Virus record (IMG/VR): IMGVR_UViG_3300031692_000005
Span: 1 to 46,689 of that record
DNA from: a virus
Reading direction: 5' to 3' (one strand)
Length of the DNA: 46,689 nucleotides
The notes beneath the pieces are model-generated. The model was given only the letters and a program-made list of their open reading frames with translations. It was not told where the DNA came from and searched no databases. Below are positions 1 to 8,890 of the stretch, piece by piece; position 1 is the stretch's first letter; every line of letters begins with the position of its first letter. A program made the translations under genes and the position numbers.

Positions 1-127
1 GATTCTGCTTGGCCTGGAGTTGAGCAGCATCAAGCATGGCCGGCGCGTATTGACCGAACTGACTCTGATTCATGCCCTGAGCCCAAGGGAGCTGCTGGGA
101 CACGGATTCCGGGACCGGACCATACTG
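1..127. repeat. Terminal direct repeat marking contig circularity (left copy)
   Basis: Bases 1-127 are identical to 46563-46689. A gene runs in frame through the join (minus strand, 466 down to 1, then 46562 to 45862), so the two ends are the same locus read twice. The exact length of 127 matches a common maximum assembler k-mer. It therefore looks like an assembly overlap and not a biological terminal repeat. The genome is circular or circularly permuted, with about 46,562 unique bases. Confidence 0.95.
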
Positions 128-466
128 CTGATTGTACGCGCCCTGCTGTTGCTCGAAGGCCCCTTGGCGCTGCTGCATGCCCTGGTAGTCTTGGAACTGA
201 GGCATGAGATCCAACGGGACATTTTCCGCGCCGCTGGTGAAAAGATCAGCAGGAGTCTTGCGCAGACGAGACGCCGTTTCTACATCCTGTTGATGCTTCC
301 AACGACTCTGCTCCAGATCATTGTTGTACTGCGTCATGGCCGCTTCAAAACGAGCCCGCTCCATGGCGTCTTGACTGTCCTGACGCTTCTTCTCACGCCG
401 GTACTGAATGCCAGAAGTAAGACCGCTCAAGCCACCGGAGAGACCCGCGAGGAATCCGTTGTCCAT
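1..466 (-). CDS. Glutamine-rich internal virion protein, N-terminal part (continues at the other contig end)
   Basis: This is the 5' part of a gene split by the linear cut of a circular genome. The ATG at 466-464 follows GAGGAGATGAGTC, a good ribosome site. Joined to 45862-46562 it gives an uninterrupted 388-residue protein (1,167 nt including the stop). The visible N-terminus begins MDNGFLAGLSGGLSG, then becomes a charged, Gln-rich helical region. It lies between the 228-residue Gly/Met-rich protein and the 682-residue internal protein in the late block. That position fits a small internal (ejection) virion protein. No enzymatic motif is visible, and the role is inferred from composition and position. 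Confidence 0.85.
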   Translation of the reverse strand, partial: MDNGFLAGLSGGLSGLTSGIQYRREKKRQDSQDAMERARFEAAMTQYNNDLEQSRWKHQQDVETASRLRKTPADLFTSGAENVPLDLMPQFQDYQGMQQRQGAFEQQQGAYNQQYGPVPESVSQQLPWAQGMNQSQFGQYAPAMLDAAQLQAKQN

Positions 467-477
467 GACTCATCTCC

Positions 478-1164
478 TCACAGCATGAAGGGAACCTGCG
501 CCGCCTGACCAAAGATGTTACCCACAAGCTGCTGATTAGCCTGCCGGTCCTGCGTCCGACGTTGATCTCGGTTCTGCATGGCCCCGGTAAGAAGGGAGCC
601 CAAGGTCGAGGCACCGAACATGCCCGTGTTGTAGAGATTACCCATGGAGTTCCCGAACAGGTTCATGCGGTCCTGCTGATTCGCCAAACCCGCTTGCAAG
701 CCCGCCTGCTGATTGTTCGCGTTCGCCTGCTGCATCCAGTTACCACCCTGCATCATCCCCTGCACACCGGCCTGACCCATGCCGGCGGAACCCTGTCCGC
801 TCACCTGAGCCAACGCTGCTGCTCGCGCGGCTGGAGACATGCCCCCCATCGACTGCCCGGCGAAACCCGTGTTGAGAGCAGCCCCGCGACCCGCCAGACC
901 CATGGCCGCCATACCATAGCCTTGCGCACCTCCAACACTGGGAGCCGACATCATCTGCGGCTGGAAGAATCCCCCACCGGCTTGCTGGTAAGCGTTCATA
1001 ACGTTCTCGGGTGCAAACTGGCCCCCGGGCATGAACTGGGTCAAGCCATACTTCTCCAACATGAACCGATTGGTGATATCCATCAAACGCGCTTGGTAGT
1101 CGTCCTTGCCGGAGCTGACCACCGATGGATTCATCCAGTAGTCCGACTGCTCTCCATAGTTCAT
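478..1164 (-). CDS. Gly/Gln/Met-rich virion protein, unknown function
   Basis: A 228-residue protein starting at an ATG behind a GGGGG ribosome site. The first ~75 residues are ordinary (start MNYGEQSDYWMNPS). The middle (about 75-150) is low complexity, dominated by Gly, Ala, Met and Gln. The C-terminus is again Gln/Arg-rich and helical. The 11-base gap to the next late gene, which starts at 466, suggests co-translation. It sits between tail genes and internal virion proteins, so a minor internal or tail-tip component is likely. I recognise no family. Confidence 0.75.
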   Translation of the reverse strand: MNYGEQSDYWMNPSVVSSGKDDYQARLMDITNRFMLEKYGLTQFMPGGQFAPENVMNAYQQAGGGFFQPQMMSAPSVGGAQGYGMAAMGLAGRGAALNTGFAGQSMGGMSPAARAAALAQVSGQGSAGMGQAGVQGMMQGGNWMQQANANNQQAGLQAGLANQQDRMNLFGNSMGNLYNTGMFGASTLGSLLTGAMQNRDQRRTQDRQANQQLVGNIFGQAAQVPFML

Positions 1165-1173
1165 GGCGACCCC

Positions 1174-1827
1174 CTAGAGCAAGACATACCCTACCGTGAC
1201 AAACAAGTCTTCCGTGGCGCTGCCATCCGTCGTTGCATAGAGCCCGATACCCTCAGCTCCTTCAGGTTGTGCGCCTACAAAGTTCTGCACGACCGTGCCC
1301 CCAGGTGAAGGAAGCAACTTCCGGAACAGCTTAGTCCCGGATCCGTCGGAAGAGAAGTGGAAATATATCTCCGTATGCTCGGCTGGATCAGGGTTGTTGG
1401 TCTCCAAGTATACCAGGGATATCTTCTTGCCGGCGGAAGCCGCAATGACGGCCTGGTTGGCCGTGGCTGGATCCAGACTGATACCCGCGTACAGGATGGG
1501 TTCTGCGGAGAACGGAAAGTTCGACGCCACGTCTCCCCCCTCGATAGTTTGCTCTATTGTAGAAGTTGAAGAGTCTACCGGGTAGATTTTGTGGTACGTA
1601 CCGGAGATCGCCAAGTAGAGGGAAGAGAGTGTAGGACCGGTAAAGAGAAGTTCTCCATCTTCCGGATCTTTGGAGGGCGTAGCTGAAGGAAGTACGACCG
1701 TGGTGTCCTGGAGAACATCCAAGATGTGACCCAGGTACGTATCCAACAGGTCCGTCAAGCCGTTGCCTTGCAACCCATGCAGGTTCGGTCTCGGCAAGGA
1801 GACCCTTTGCTTACGACGCAGGCTCAT
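1174..1827 (-). CDS. Tail/virion protein, unknown family
   Basis: A 217-residue protein. The start chosen is the ATG at 1827 (MSLRRKQRVSLPRP), which overlaps the stop of the preceding gene in a CTATGAGC junction. A longer open frame upstream is only read-through antisense to that gene. The N-terminal 50 residues are basic and helical. The rest is beta-rich with many Ser/Thr/Gly, in the style of phage tail-fibre or baseplate-like surface proteins. Its position inside the string of receptor-binding-type genes at 1.2-7.5 kb supports a virion role. No specific family is recognised. Confidence 0.75.
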   Translation of the reverse strand: MSLRRKQRVSLPRPNLHGLQGNGLTDLLDTYLGHILDVLQDTTVVLPSATPSKDPEDGELLFTGPTLSSLYLAISGTYHKIYPVDSSTSTIEQTIEGGDVASNFPFSAEPILYAGISLDPATANQAVIAASAGKKISLVYLETNNPDPAEHTEIYFHFSSDGSGTKLFRKLLPSPGGTVVQNFVGAQPEGAEGIGLYATTDGSATEDLFVTVGYVLL

Positions 1828-2495
1828 AGCATTTTGATGATCGCCAAGTAATCGAACGGAACGCTCGATCCTGTGGTCGCCCAGTTGTAGACATACCCCA
1901 CAAAGTAGGGTGCCATGACATCGGATACAAAGTCGATCCGGTGGCACCAGTTGCCCGGAACCGTTGTGGCACTCAAGTGGCTAGGAACAGCCACCGCACC
2001 AACCAGCATCCAAGAGCCCGATAGATTACCTCCAACGGATCCATAGAGAGTCAGGGATCGCAGATCCAGCACACAGGCGGCCCCACCGGGAGCCGTGGTG
2101 GCAGAAGGATCGTAATCGATCAAGACGCTTCCTTGACCGATAACGATGTCCCCGGTAATAGTGGTGCCCACCGTGAAGTAGCCGTGACCACCCACCAGAG
2201 CGTATACGTCCTCCCCGTTGATCTGCTCCGCCCAGTAGTGTCCCCAAGCAACACGACAATCATTGAGATTGAAGTTGCGCTTCTTGACAGAGCTGGTAGA
2301 GAGGCCCAACCCATCCGCTCCATCATGGTCGTGTCCCGTGGCGACGAAAAGGATCTGGCTCTCGCGCAAGCGGGCGTCACTCGCTGCAAAGTCGTCTTCT
2401 GTGATACCACCCGTGAAGTGGCCCCAGACTTCCACAAGCAAGGTCCAGAAGCTGGCCCGGGTGGGTGGGTTTGTAAGAGTCAATGCCCGCAACAT
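1824..2495 (-). CDS. Putative tail fibre/tail-associated protein with HDHDG motif
   Basis: A 223-residue protein. Near residues 54-60 is GHDHDGADG, a metal-binding-like motif that I know as recurrent in phage tail-fibre proteins (forms such as HDHDGS). A beta-rich C-terminal half with Gly/Ser/Thr follows. Its stop overlaps the start of the 217-residue gene, so the two are probably translationally coupled. A related motif (SHDGYDSA) occurs in the gene at 3101-3853, so the two may be diverged members of one fibre/adaptor set. The exact role, fibre or capping protein, cannot be decided from sequence. Confidence 0.7.
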   Translation of the reverse strand: MLRALTLTNPPTRASFWTLLVEVWGHFTGGITEDDFAASDARLRESQILFVATGHDHDGADGLGLSTSSVKKRNFNLNDCRVAWGHYWAEQINGEDVYALVGGHGYFTVGTTITGDIVIGQGSVLIDYDPSATTAPGGAACVLDLRSLTLYGSVGGNLSGSWMLVGAVAVPSHLSATTVPGNWCHRIDFVSDVMAPYFVGYVYNWATTGSSVPFDYLAIIKML

Positions 2496-2498
2496 GCT

Positions 2499-3092
2499 TC
2501 ATACCTCCGGTCTGACAAGTAAGCCCGGAGCCTTACCAATGGCGATGTAGAATACCTGGACATCCTCGTCATAGTCATCCCACGAGAATCCAGGAACGTA
2601 GGTAAGAGCGAGATCGAATCCCTCTGATGTAACCGAGGTAAGTACACCCTTGTAGGTATACAAGGGGTAGCTGGTACTCTTGGTGAAGCTCCACATCACC
2701 ACGGGAACAGTGCCGGGAGCGAAGGCTTGCCCCGACAAGCTGGTATCCATGAAACGAATGGAATGGCTGCTGCTCTCATTCAGGTTTGCACCGAGGGAAG
2801 CCAAGGAACGAGACAGACCGAAGAGTACAAGTGTCTTAGCGGACTGAGTGAAGATAACGGAGTTGGATCCGATATGCGAGAAGGAGAGAGAATCATCCGC
2901 CAGACTGCCATCAGCGTGTTGGTGGCGATTCCATGCAATGAAGCTCTCGTGAATAGCCGCGTCCGGGTGGAAGTTCAAGTGTGTCAAACCAGCATTGGAA
3001 AGGCTTCGGAAAGAGTCATAGACAGCCTGAATCTGCGTAGCTGGTGCACTCACGCTTCCTCTGCCGAACGCTGACAATATGACAACAGCCAT
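2499..3092 (-). CDS. Tail/virion protein, unknown family
   Basis: A 197-residue protein. The start is set at the ATG at 3092 (MAVVILSAFGRGS), behind AGGTGG and just after the stop of the upstream gene at 3101. The open frame extends to 3137 but would then overlap that gene. The sequence is Ser/Leu-rich and predicted mixed alpha/beta, and contains HESFIAWNRHQHADGS. It lies in the run of tail-surface genes. No catalytic motif is seen and no family is recognised. Confidence 0.7.
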   Translation of the reverse strand: MAVVILSAFGRGSVSAPATQIQAVYDSFRSLSNAGLTHLNFHPDAAIHESFIAWNRHQHADGSLADDSLSFSHIGSNSVIFTQSAKTLVLFGLSRSLASLGANLNESSSHSIRFMDTSLSGQAFAPGTVPVVMWSFTKSTSYPLYTYKGVLTSVTSEGFDLALTYVPGFSWDDYDEDVQVFYIAIGKAPGLLVRPEV

Positions 3093-3100
3093 GACACCAC

Positions 3101-3853
3101 CTAGACCAGGGCCAAAGAAGCCCATGTGTAGTACCACCCGCCAGGGAAGACCGTGGCCGTGGCATCATCCAACGTGGAGACCTTGAGACGAGCCGCGTCC
3201 AGTGCGTCTCCATCCGTCACACGATTGAAGCCGTTGGCGAAGAGCGCCGAACGCTGCTCCGCCGTCCACGAGAGGAAATCCGGAATGACTGGAGAGGCCA
3301 CCACACGGGTGACGGCCGCGTAGAGGCGGCCGTCACCACCCGAATCCCAGAAGTACCAATCGTAAGGGAAAGGGATGTCGAGAGACGCCGTACCCGCATT
3401 GAGATCCTCCGAGCTGACCGGGCAACGACCGTGCATCAAAAGGGGCTTCATACCCCCGTTGAGCACGGATAGGATCGGAATGCGAAGCATCCCAAAAGCG
3501 GTCTCACCCAGGATATCCTCAGTGACAACACCACTGGCAAGCAGAGCTGAGTCATAGCCATCATGGCTATGGCGTTGGTGCGTTGTGGGCCAAGATTCAT
3601 CCGATTCCTCTTCATTCAACACGTAGTCATCCTCAGCCAAGGGTGTTGCGGTGGTAGCAATGTCGCTTCCATTCAAACCACCATTGACGTGGCTCGCCAG
3701 GATCAACCAGTTGTAGACAATGTGCTGAGCGTCCACGATGTCGGCCAAGGACCAGTCATCCCAATCCGCGAAGTCAACGGCATCAGGATAGGCCCAATCC
3801 GTGGACGGGACCTTTCCTTCCGGGCAGACTGGATGGATCAATACGATGCTCAC
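3101..3853 (-). CDS. Tail protein with SHDGYDS motif
   Basis: About 250 residues from the GTG at 3853, which overlaps the preceding stop as GTGA. An in-frame ATG at 3877 is an alternative start with a 28-base overlap. The N-terminal third is acidic and aromatic-rich (YPDAVDFADWDDWSL). Near residue 100 is RHSHDGYDSA, comparable to the HDHDG motif of the gene at 1824-2495. The C-terminal part is Ala/Trp/Tyr-rich. The motif and neighbours suggest a tail-fibre or appendage structural protein. Confidence 0.7.
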   Translation of the reverse strand: MSIVLIHPVCPEGKVPSTDWAYPDAVDFADWDDWSLADIVDAQHIVYNWLILASHVNGGLNGSDIATTATPLAEDDYVLNEEESDESWPTTHQRHSHDGYDSALLASGVVTEDILGETAFGMLRIPILSVLNGGMKPLLMHGRCPVSSEDLNAGTASLDIPFPYDWYFWDSGGDGRLYAAVTRVVASPVIPDFLSWTAEQRSALFANGFNRVTDGDALDAARLKVSTLDDATATVFPGGWYYTWASLALV

Positions 3854-4371
3854 TTGACTACCCCCGATCCCAACCACTCCTTCACCTGTAGGTTGAAACC
3901 GAACTCCACGCTGATGAGCCTGACAGGTGTGATATCCGAGCCTTCATCTTCTATGCCGGATTCCACACCTACGAAGAGTGTCTGACCCGCCATCTTTGTA
4001 AAGTAACCCTTCGCGCGGAAGAGGCGATCAGCAGCGTATGGAGCCGTAGACCACGCCGGAGACGCCTCCGACCAGAAAACCCCGGGCTCATTGGCCGCCA
4101 ACGCCTCCGTCTTGAGTTCCACGCTTTCAGATTCATCGCCACTCCCCGTCAGAGGCTGCTCACGCCATACCGTAATCGTCCAAGGAACCTCCCGCAAGGA
4201 CTGATAGGTCAAGGTCACGCTTTCGAGTGTCTTGACCTGATCCGGGTAGCCGAAGTCCAAGAACCCCAAGGGCAAACGCATGCGGTCATCGTAGCCGGCG
4301 GGAGACCCCAGGTCGGCACCCGGATACCGTGAAAGTGCATAGAGGATTGGGTTCACCGTGGGAGATGCCAT
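3850..4371 (-). CDS. Tail/virion protein, unknown family
   Basis: A 173-residue protein whose ATG overlaps the stop of the upstream gene (TAATG), behind GGTGGAAG. It is beta-rich with alternating aromatic and hydrophobic residues (VTLTYQSLREVPWTITVW). The phrase REVPWTI resembles DEVPWSTDARESS in the lectin-like gene at 6331-7455. Both genes may therefore carry a shared strand motif of one tail subassembly. Function is unknown. Confidence 0.7.
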   Translation of the reverse strand: MASPTVNPILYALSRYPGADLGSPAGYDDRMRLPLGFLDFGYPDQVKTLESVTLTYQSLREVPWTITVWREQPLTGSGDESESVELKTEALAANEPGVFWSEASPAWSTAPYAADRLFRAKGYFTKMAGQTLFVGVESGIEDEGSDITPVRLISVEFGFNLQVKEWLGSGVVK

Positions 4372-5957
4372 TACTCTTCCACCTCCAACGGGTTGTGCCC
4401 TAGCACGAGGGATTCAACCCCCTCAAAGACCGTCGAGAGACTGAAGGCCCAATCATCGATCACACCAATGCGACCGTTGGTCATGTTGACAACGAGCGTG
4501 CGATTGGGCTCGATACCCGCCACGGGAGAGGCGGATGGATCCCAATGGCGTTCGCTGTCATCACGGTAGGAGAGGTAGTAGTACTCATGGGAGATCGCCC
4601 CACACGCCCAGGAAAGACCGCGAGAACCAAGGGTGGAGGAATCGAGGAGAGAAGTAAGTTGAGCCGATAGATTCTGCAAGGTAGATCCGTTGAACAAGTA
4701 GAGGCCATCCCGTGAAAGGAAGACCACTCCATCCTGCCAGGGAACCAGAGTGCGAGGGGCCACGCAGCCCACAAAGTTGTTGATGATGCGAGGATTGTAG
4801 TTCTCTGGACTGTTGCCGACCAAGCTCAAGATACCGTAGTCCAAGAAGATGTAGAAGGACCCGTTGACCACCTTGATATGTGCGATTCTTCGTTGCCCCA
4901 AGCTGCTGCTCAAAGGGATCTCGAATATGGCCGGCCACTGATCGGGAAAGCCGGCCTTGGAACAAGACAAGCGATTCTCATTCGAGAATCCGCCCACGGC
5001 GAAGAGACGTTCATCGTGAGCAGCCAACAGGCGAAAGCGAGATGGATCCCCCAAGTCGTAGGGCAGACCGACGCCCAGCTCGGAATCCGGAACGTCATCC
5101 AGGAAGGAGGTCGAGTTGACAGGAATCTCCACCACGAGCTGAGGAGTGATACCCGCCACGGGAACCCGGTAGAGGCGCACCGCCGTGGCATAGGGCAATC
5201 CGTTCAAGTCAGGCAACCACGAGATCGTGAAAAGCGGGTACGTTCCCAAGCCGGTCGAGAAGGGTACCGGAATGTACTTGGCCCGGCTCTCCCCGAACTT
5301 GGAGACGATCGTGGCATAGTAGCTGGCCTGCGTTCCGTAGGTGCTTTCGTAGTCGTCAACGTGACGACCTTCATACAAGCTACGGCGTACCGTAATGTAG
5401 GAAGAGATGTCCGGAACCGGAGCGCCCATGGCCTGACAAGTGGGGGTTCCGTCATTCTCGTGCAAACTCCCCAAGCCATCGATGCGGATAGGCCAATCAA
5501 GACCGTTGCAGTAGTAGAGACGATCCCGGTACTCGCAGAAGCAACCCAACAAGTGGCCGGGACCCTCATTGGTTCCTGGGTCGGCTGACGGCTGAGAGAT
5601 CCAAGTATCAGGTTCTTCAATCTCTCGGAACAGCATCTGATAGGGCGTACCCGATTGGTAGCTGTGCAGCAATCCAAACGTGCCGGCCAGGATCAGGTTT
5701 GAGCCTGATCCGCCGGCACGCCAATAGTGCATGCCATGCACCTGAGAGAGGTCCGTATGACCGAAGAGCTGCGTGACTACGGAGTAGCCGCCTGACTTGA
5801 CCACCTTACCGGAGGAGTCTATCTGAAAGCCACGGGCGCGAACGGGCGTATGCCATTCACCCAAGTCCACAATGGAACCAGGAGGCGACCACGACTCGGC
5901 TGTGAAGCCTTTGAAGTCGTCGATCACGAAGGTGTTGTGAACTTTCCCGAAGTCCAT
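4371..5957 (-). CDS. Large beta-rich tail/neck protein, probable beta-propeller
   Basis: A 528-residue protein. The start is the ATG at 5957 (MDFGKVHNTFVIDDF), one base after the upstream TAA; the longer frame is shadow sequence. It shows repeated blade-like segments: LFAVGGFSNENRLSCSK, VVNGSFYIFLDYGILSLVG, GCVAPRTLVPWQDGVVFL followed by SRDGLYLFNG. In my experience this pattern marks beta-propeller proteins of short-tailed phage neck/tail machines, similar in style to the P22 gp10 DNA-stabilisation protein. A head-tail closure or tail-hub role is inferred. Homology to gp10 itself is not established. Confidence 0.75.
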   Translation of the reverse strand: MDFGKVHNTFVIDDFKGFTAESWSPPGSIVDLGEWHTPVRARGFQIDSSGKVVKSGGYSVVTQLFGHTDLSQVHGMHYWRAGGSGSNLILAGTFGLLHSYQSGTPYQMLFREIEEPDTWISQPSADPGTNEGPGHLLGCFCEYRDRLYYCNGLDWPIRIDGLGSLHENDGTPTCQAMGAPVPDISSYITVRRSLYEGRHVDDYESTYGTQASYYATIVSKFGESRAKYIPVPFSTGLGTYPLFTISWLPDLNGLPYATAVRLYRVPVAGITPQLVVEIPVNSTSFLDDVPDSELGVGLPYDLGDPSRFRLLAAHDERLFAVGGFSNENRLSCSKAGFPDQWPAIFEIPLSSSLGQRRIAHIKVVNGSFYIFLDYGILSLVGNSPENYNPRIINNFVGCVAPRTLVPWQDGVVFLSRDGLYLFNGSTLQNLSAQLTSLLDSSTLGSRGLSWACGAISHEYYYLSYRDDSERHWDPSASPVAGIEPNRTLVVNMTNGRIGVIDDWAFSLSTVFEGVESLVLGHNPLEVEE

Positions 5958-5958
5958 C

Positions 5959-6327
5959 TTATGCCCCGAAGGTTGCAGGCAAGACAAGGTAGGACGCCGT
6001 AACCAAGACGTCACCCACACCGCTGAGAAGCACGTTGAGGGCGGTAGCCTCGGGTCCGAGCTTTTCTGTGCCTAGGAGATTGAGCGCCACGATGCTTCCC
6101 TGGAGCATGTACGTAGGATAGAACACGGCTCCAGCTTCCCCCCACCGAAACGACACGTCGATAGGAGAAGCATCCCGATTGGAGTACACCAACTGCGTCA
6201 GGAGGATGCTGGCACCCGTCTCGGCCGCGATCAACTCGTTGTTGTCCGCCAACGTGGCGATGATCGACTTCGACTCGCAGACGCGGGGACGAGGAATGAG
6301 ACCCATGCGTGCCAAAGATGTAGACAT
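5959..6327 (-). CDS. Small virion protein, unknown family
   Basis: A 122-residue protein, ATG behind GGGGGATGAGTC. It has a short basic N-terminus (LIPRPRVCESKSIIA), then hydrophobic beta/alpha segments ending ASYLVLPATFGA. It is tightly packed between the lectin-like protein (3 bases upstream) and the propeller-like protein (1 base downstream). It is therefore probably a stoichiometric partner in the same tail complex. No recognisable motif. Confidence 0.65.
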   Translation of the reverse strand: MSTSLARMGLIPRPRVCESKSIIATLADNNELIAAETGASILLTQLVYSNRDASPIDVSFRWGEAGAVFYPTYMLQGSIVALNLLGTEKLGPEATALNVLLSGVGDVLVTASYLVLPATFGA

Positions 6328-6330
6328 GAC

Positions 6331-7455
6331 TCATCCCCCGAAGTTGTAAGCGATCATGGGCCGACTGCTGGATGGAATCGACAAGGTACCGAAGAGAACG
6401 TGGATCTGTGCGTTGTGCCAATAGGCGCGACGAGCAGCACCGTTGGTGACACCCACCTCCAAGGCGTTTACAGATGCGAGATTCCAAGCACCCAAGGTGT
6501 TGGGATCCGTGGCGGAAATCTTCGAGTAGCACTGTATTGAAGCCGTCAAAGCCGCTGATAACGTAGAGAGTTCCGCCGCACCGGAAAGCATGAAGGTCTT
6601 CAAGTAAGCGCCACTCAAACCGCGCTGAGCACCGTTGTTGACCTTGACGGCGAGAATGGACGCTGTGTTGGTGAAACCCCCACAGACAACGGAAGCCTTA
6701 GCGTCCAATGTGCTGCTTTCTCGTGCATCCGTGCTCCAAGGAACCTCATCCAAACGGGTGTAGTCGAATGTCCAAGCCGTATAGCTTCCATCAGCGGTAG
6801 GAACCTTGCATTCGATCTGGAAAGGATGGGCCAGAAACGTACCCGACGTAACCACCAAGTCATCTATGTATATCTCATAGCCCTGGCTGTTCTTGTTCTC
6901 ACACTTGCCCACACCCAGGTTGCCGGTTTCGATTCCCGTGAACTCCGTTGTATTCCCTAGAACTTCGACGTAGCCATCTCCCGATGAAGCCTCGTAGACC
7001 GCCAACTCGTAATCCCACGAATCACCGATGTACGTCTTGCGCACGTTGACCAAGTACCAGGTATCCGTGGAGAGGACGGTGTAATCACCCGTGGCACCCT
7101 CCAAGGCTGTATAGGGTGCCTTGAATAGCTCCAAGCGGCCGTCGTCTCGAAGACCCAGGAACATATCGAAGACCGAACCCGTGGAGAATCCCAGAATGGG
7201 TTCGCTGTCCGACGCTGGAAAAGCAGAGACGTACAAGTAAAACTGCACGCGGCAGTCCTGCCCGAAACCACCCAGGATGGTGCCGTCCGATGATGGGCTG
7301 TTGACTTGTCGATACGATAGACCCGAAGTGACGGGGTTGACCTTCAGGGCGTAGTCTCCTGTACGCTTGATCGTGTTCTGGATCGTAGCCCCGGTGCCGG
7401 CCGGACCTATCTCCTCGACATTGACGCCCTCAAAGCCTGTAAGCATCAGGATCAT
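6331..7455 (-). CDS. Tail protein with concanavalin A/LamG-like lectin region
   Basis: About 374 residues. The ATG at 7455 overlaps the upstream stop (TGATG); a TTG one codon earlier is the alternative. Residues ~15-205 form a jelly-roll-like series: an early GFEG, then CRVQFYLYVSAFP, DMFLGLRDDGRLELF, DTWYLVNVRKTYIG and YEIYIDDLVV. That is the usual signature order of LamG/ConA-like lectin domains, ending in the IDDL motif. The remaining ~170 residues are a second beta domain. A carbohydrate-binding role at the tail tip or capsid surface is inferred. Confidence 0.75.
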   Translation of the reverse strand: MILMLTGFEGVNVEEIGPAGTGATIQNTIKRTGDYALKVNPVTSGLSYRQVNSPSSDGTILGGFGQDCRVQFYLYVSAFPASDSEPILGFSTGSVFDMFLGLRDDGRLELFKAPYTALEGATGDYTVLSTDTWYLVNVRKTYIGDSWDYELAVYEASSGDGYVEVLGNTTEFTGIETGNLGVGKCENKNSQGYEIYIDDLVVTSGTFLAHPFQIECKVPTADGSYTAWTFDYTRLDEVPWSTDARESSTLDAKASVVCGGFTNTASILAVKVNNGAQRGLSGAYLKTFMLSGAAELSTLSAALTASIQCYSKISATDPNTLGAWNLASVNALEVGVTNGAARRAYWHNAQIHVLFGTLSIPSSSRPMIAYNFGG

Positions 7456-8162
7456 CAAATCTGCTCCGGCATATTCGACATGGAGATCCGAGAAAGCCTC
7501 GGCGTGCCGGTGTAAGGACCTGTGATCGATCGCATGAGAGGAACGGAATCAGGGTGATAGCTCAACGTCTGCTGCAAGTCGGCCAAGGCTTCCTCGTACT
7601 CGGCCCGGTACGCTTGGTAGAGAGGCGGGCGAACAGCCAAAGCCCCCAGGGCAGCAGCACCCCACACCAAGGCGTGTTCGCAGTGATAGGGCAGCTCCAA
7701 GATTGTGCCGCCCGTGACAGTAAGCTCGTAGTCACCACTGTAGAGCAACGTGGCTACCGTATCTCCGGAAGCCTGAGGAGAGATGAAGATCCTGAAGTCC
7801 CCATCCTCGTCATTGGCAAGTGTCCAAACTTGCGGTGCCGTTGCTCCGTAGATGGTCGATCCAACCTTGGTGATCCGGTCGAAGTCGGTTGGAGGAACTT
7901 GACGCGCCAAGTAGAGCTTGCCGGCATTGACGAACGTGCAGGCCACCATGGTACCCGGCATGGAGGTCAGTTCCGCGCTGGACTCTCCATCAGCGATGGT
8001 GACTTCCTCATACTGATGGAACAACTCCAGGGGAACCCGCTGTGCCATGTCGGCATAGGTGAAACCCAGCCAGGCATAGATAAGAGAGCTGATGTTGTCC
8101 TGCCGGAGAAGAGCGGCCACCTCTACGGCCAGCTCGGAACAAGTAGAAAGCTCATTCGCCAT
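7455..8162 (-). CDS. Head-tail adaptor (gp4-like connector) protein
   Basis: A 235-residue protein, ATG overlapping the preceding stop (TAATG), with GGGGAGG upstream. The helical N-terminus (ELAVEVAALLRQDN), central beta part (YEEVTIADGESSAEL) and C-terminal helices (YRAEYEEALADLQQTLSY) follow the layout of phage adaptor proteins that sit under the portal. The neighbouring gene 8162-8872 has the same architecture. The assignment rests on architecture and position between capsid and tail genes. Confidence 0.7.
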   Translation of the reverse strand: MANELSTCSELAVEVAALLRQDNISSLIYAWLGFTYADMAQRVPLELFHQYEEVTIADGESSAELTSMPGTMVACTFVNAGKLYLARQVPPTDFDRITKVGSTIYGATAPQVWTLANDEDGDFRIFISPQASGDTVATLLYSGDYELTVTGGTILELPYHCEHALVWGAAALGALAVRPPLYQAYRAEYEEALADLQQTLSYHPDSVPLMRSITGPYTGTPRLSRISMSNMPEQI

Positions 8163-8872
8163 TACATACCTCCCCGCAGGATCTGCTCCGGATAGATCGC
8201 ACGCATAGCCGGAGTGGAAGCGAGAGTTGTTGTCTCGTTCCGAACCATGTCGGCCAAGCCGTTGATGTAGTTACCCTTCCACACACCGTACCGGCTACCG
8301 TCTCCGATGTAGAGGAAAGCGTAACGTAGAACACCGGCCAGGATCACCTGAGGGTACTTGGTCAAGATCCAGTTGTAGTCATCGGATGAATCGAACTTCT
8401 CCGGTGCCTCCAAGTACGACATCTGAATCGCATCCGTGGTCGTCGATGAGATGGGATGCACAGCCAACATCGGGTACATATAGTACTCGCTGGAAGCACT
8501 AGCACTGATCCACTTGGGGATACAGTACCGTTCAAACTCTCCAGTTGTGTAGTTGGCGTTGCCTCCCTGGAAGAAGCTGTAGAAGTCCTGAAGAGCACGG
8601 TGCTCCAAAGGACGAGTAGAACCATAGGCCATGCGATGCACGGCCATGATATTGAGCGAGGCGAACGCCGTGTTGTTGATCCACTGCTCCGATACAACCG
8701 AGGACTGCACGGGGGCACCCAGGTTCACCGTCTTGAGGTGGCGCGGCCAAAATGCCTTGTTGGCAATCTCCATCATAACCCGATTCGTCCATGTGACCAC
8801 AGAGCTTGCCAGGCCGTCATGCCCGGTCAAGAGCTGCACTTGGTCTTGAAGCGTCTGCACTGTCCACGCCAT
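8162..8872 (-). CDS. Head-tail adaptor-like protein, paralogue of its downstream neighbour
   Basis: A 236-residue protein with ATG behind TGGAGGATGCC. It opens with MAWTVQTLQDQVQLLTG and a VVTWTNRVMMEIANKAFWP helix, continues with a beta section, and ends in a helical bundle (YPQVILAGVLRYAFLYIGD...). This is the organisation of P22 gp4/T7 gp11-type adaptors as annotated in many podovirus genomes. Two successive adaptor-like genes suggest successive rings below the portal. The order and family are inferred without a search. Confidence 0.7.
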   Translation of the reverse strand: MAWTVQTLQDQVQLLTGHDGLASSVVTWTNRVMMEIANKAFWPRHLKTVNLGAPVQSSVVSEQWINNTAFASLNIMAVHRMAYGSTRPLEHRALQDFYSFFQGGNANYTTGEFERYCIPKWISASASSEYYMYPMLAVHPISSTTTDAIQMSYLEAPEKFDSSDDYNWILTKYPQVILAGVLRYAFLYIGDGSRYGVWKGNYINGLADMVRNETTTLASTPAMRAIYPEQILRGGM

Positions 8873-8890
8873 GGCATCCTCCAGAGAAAC

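Noticed and set aside
20-508. Plus-strand 162-residue open frame
   Set aside because: It is antisense to the split Gln-rich gene, lacks a ribosome site and has no protein-like composition.
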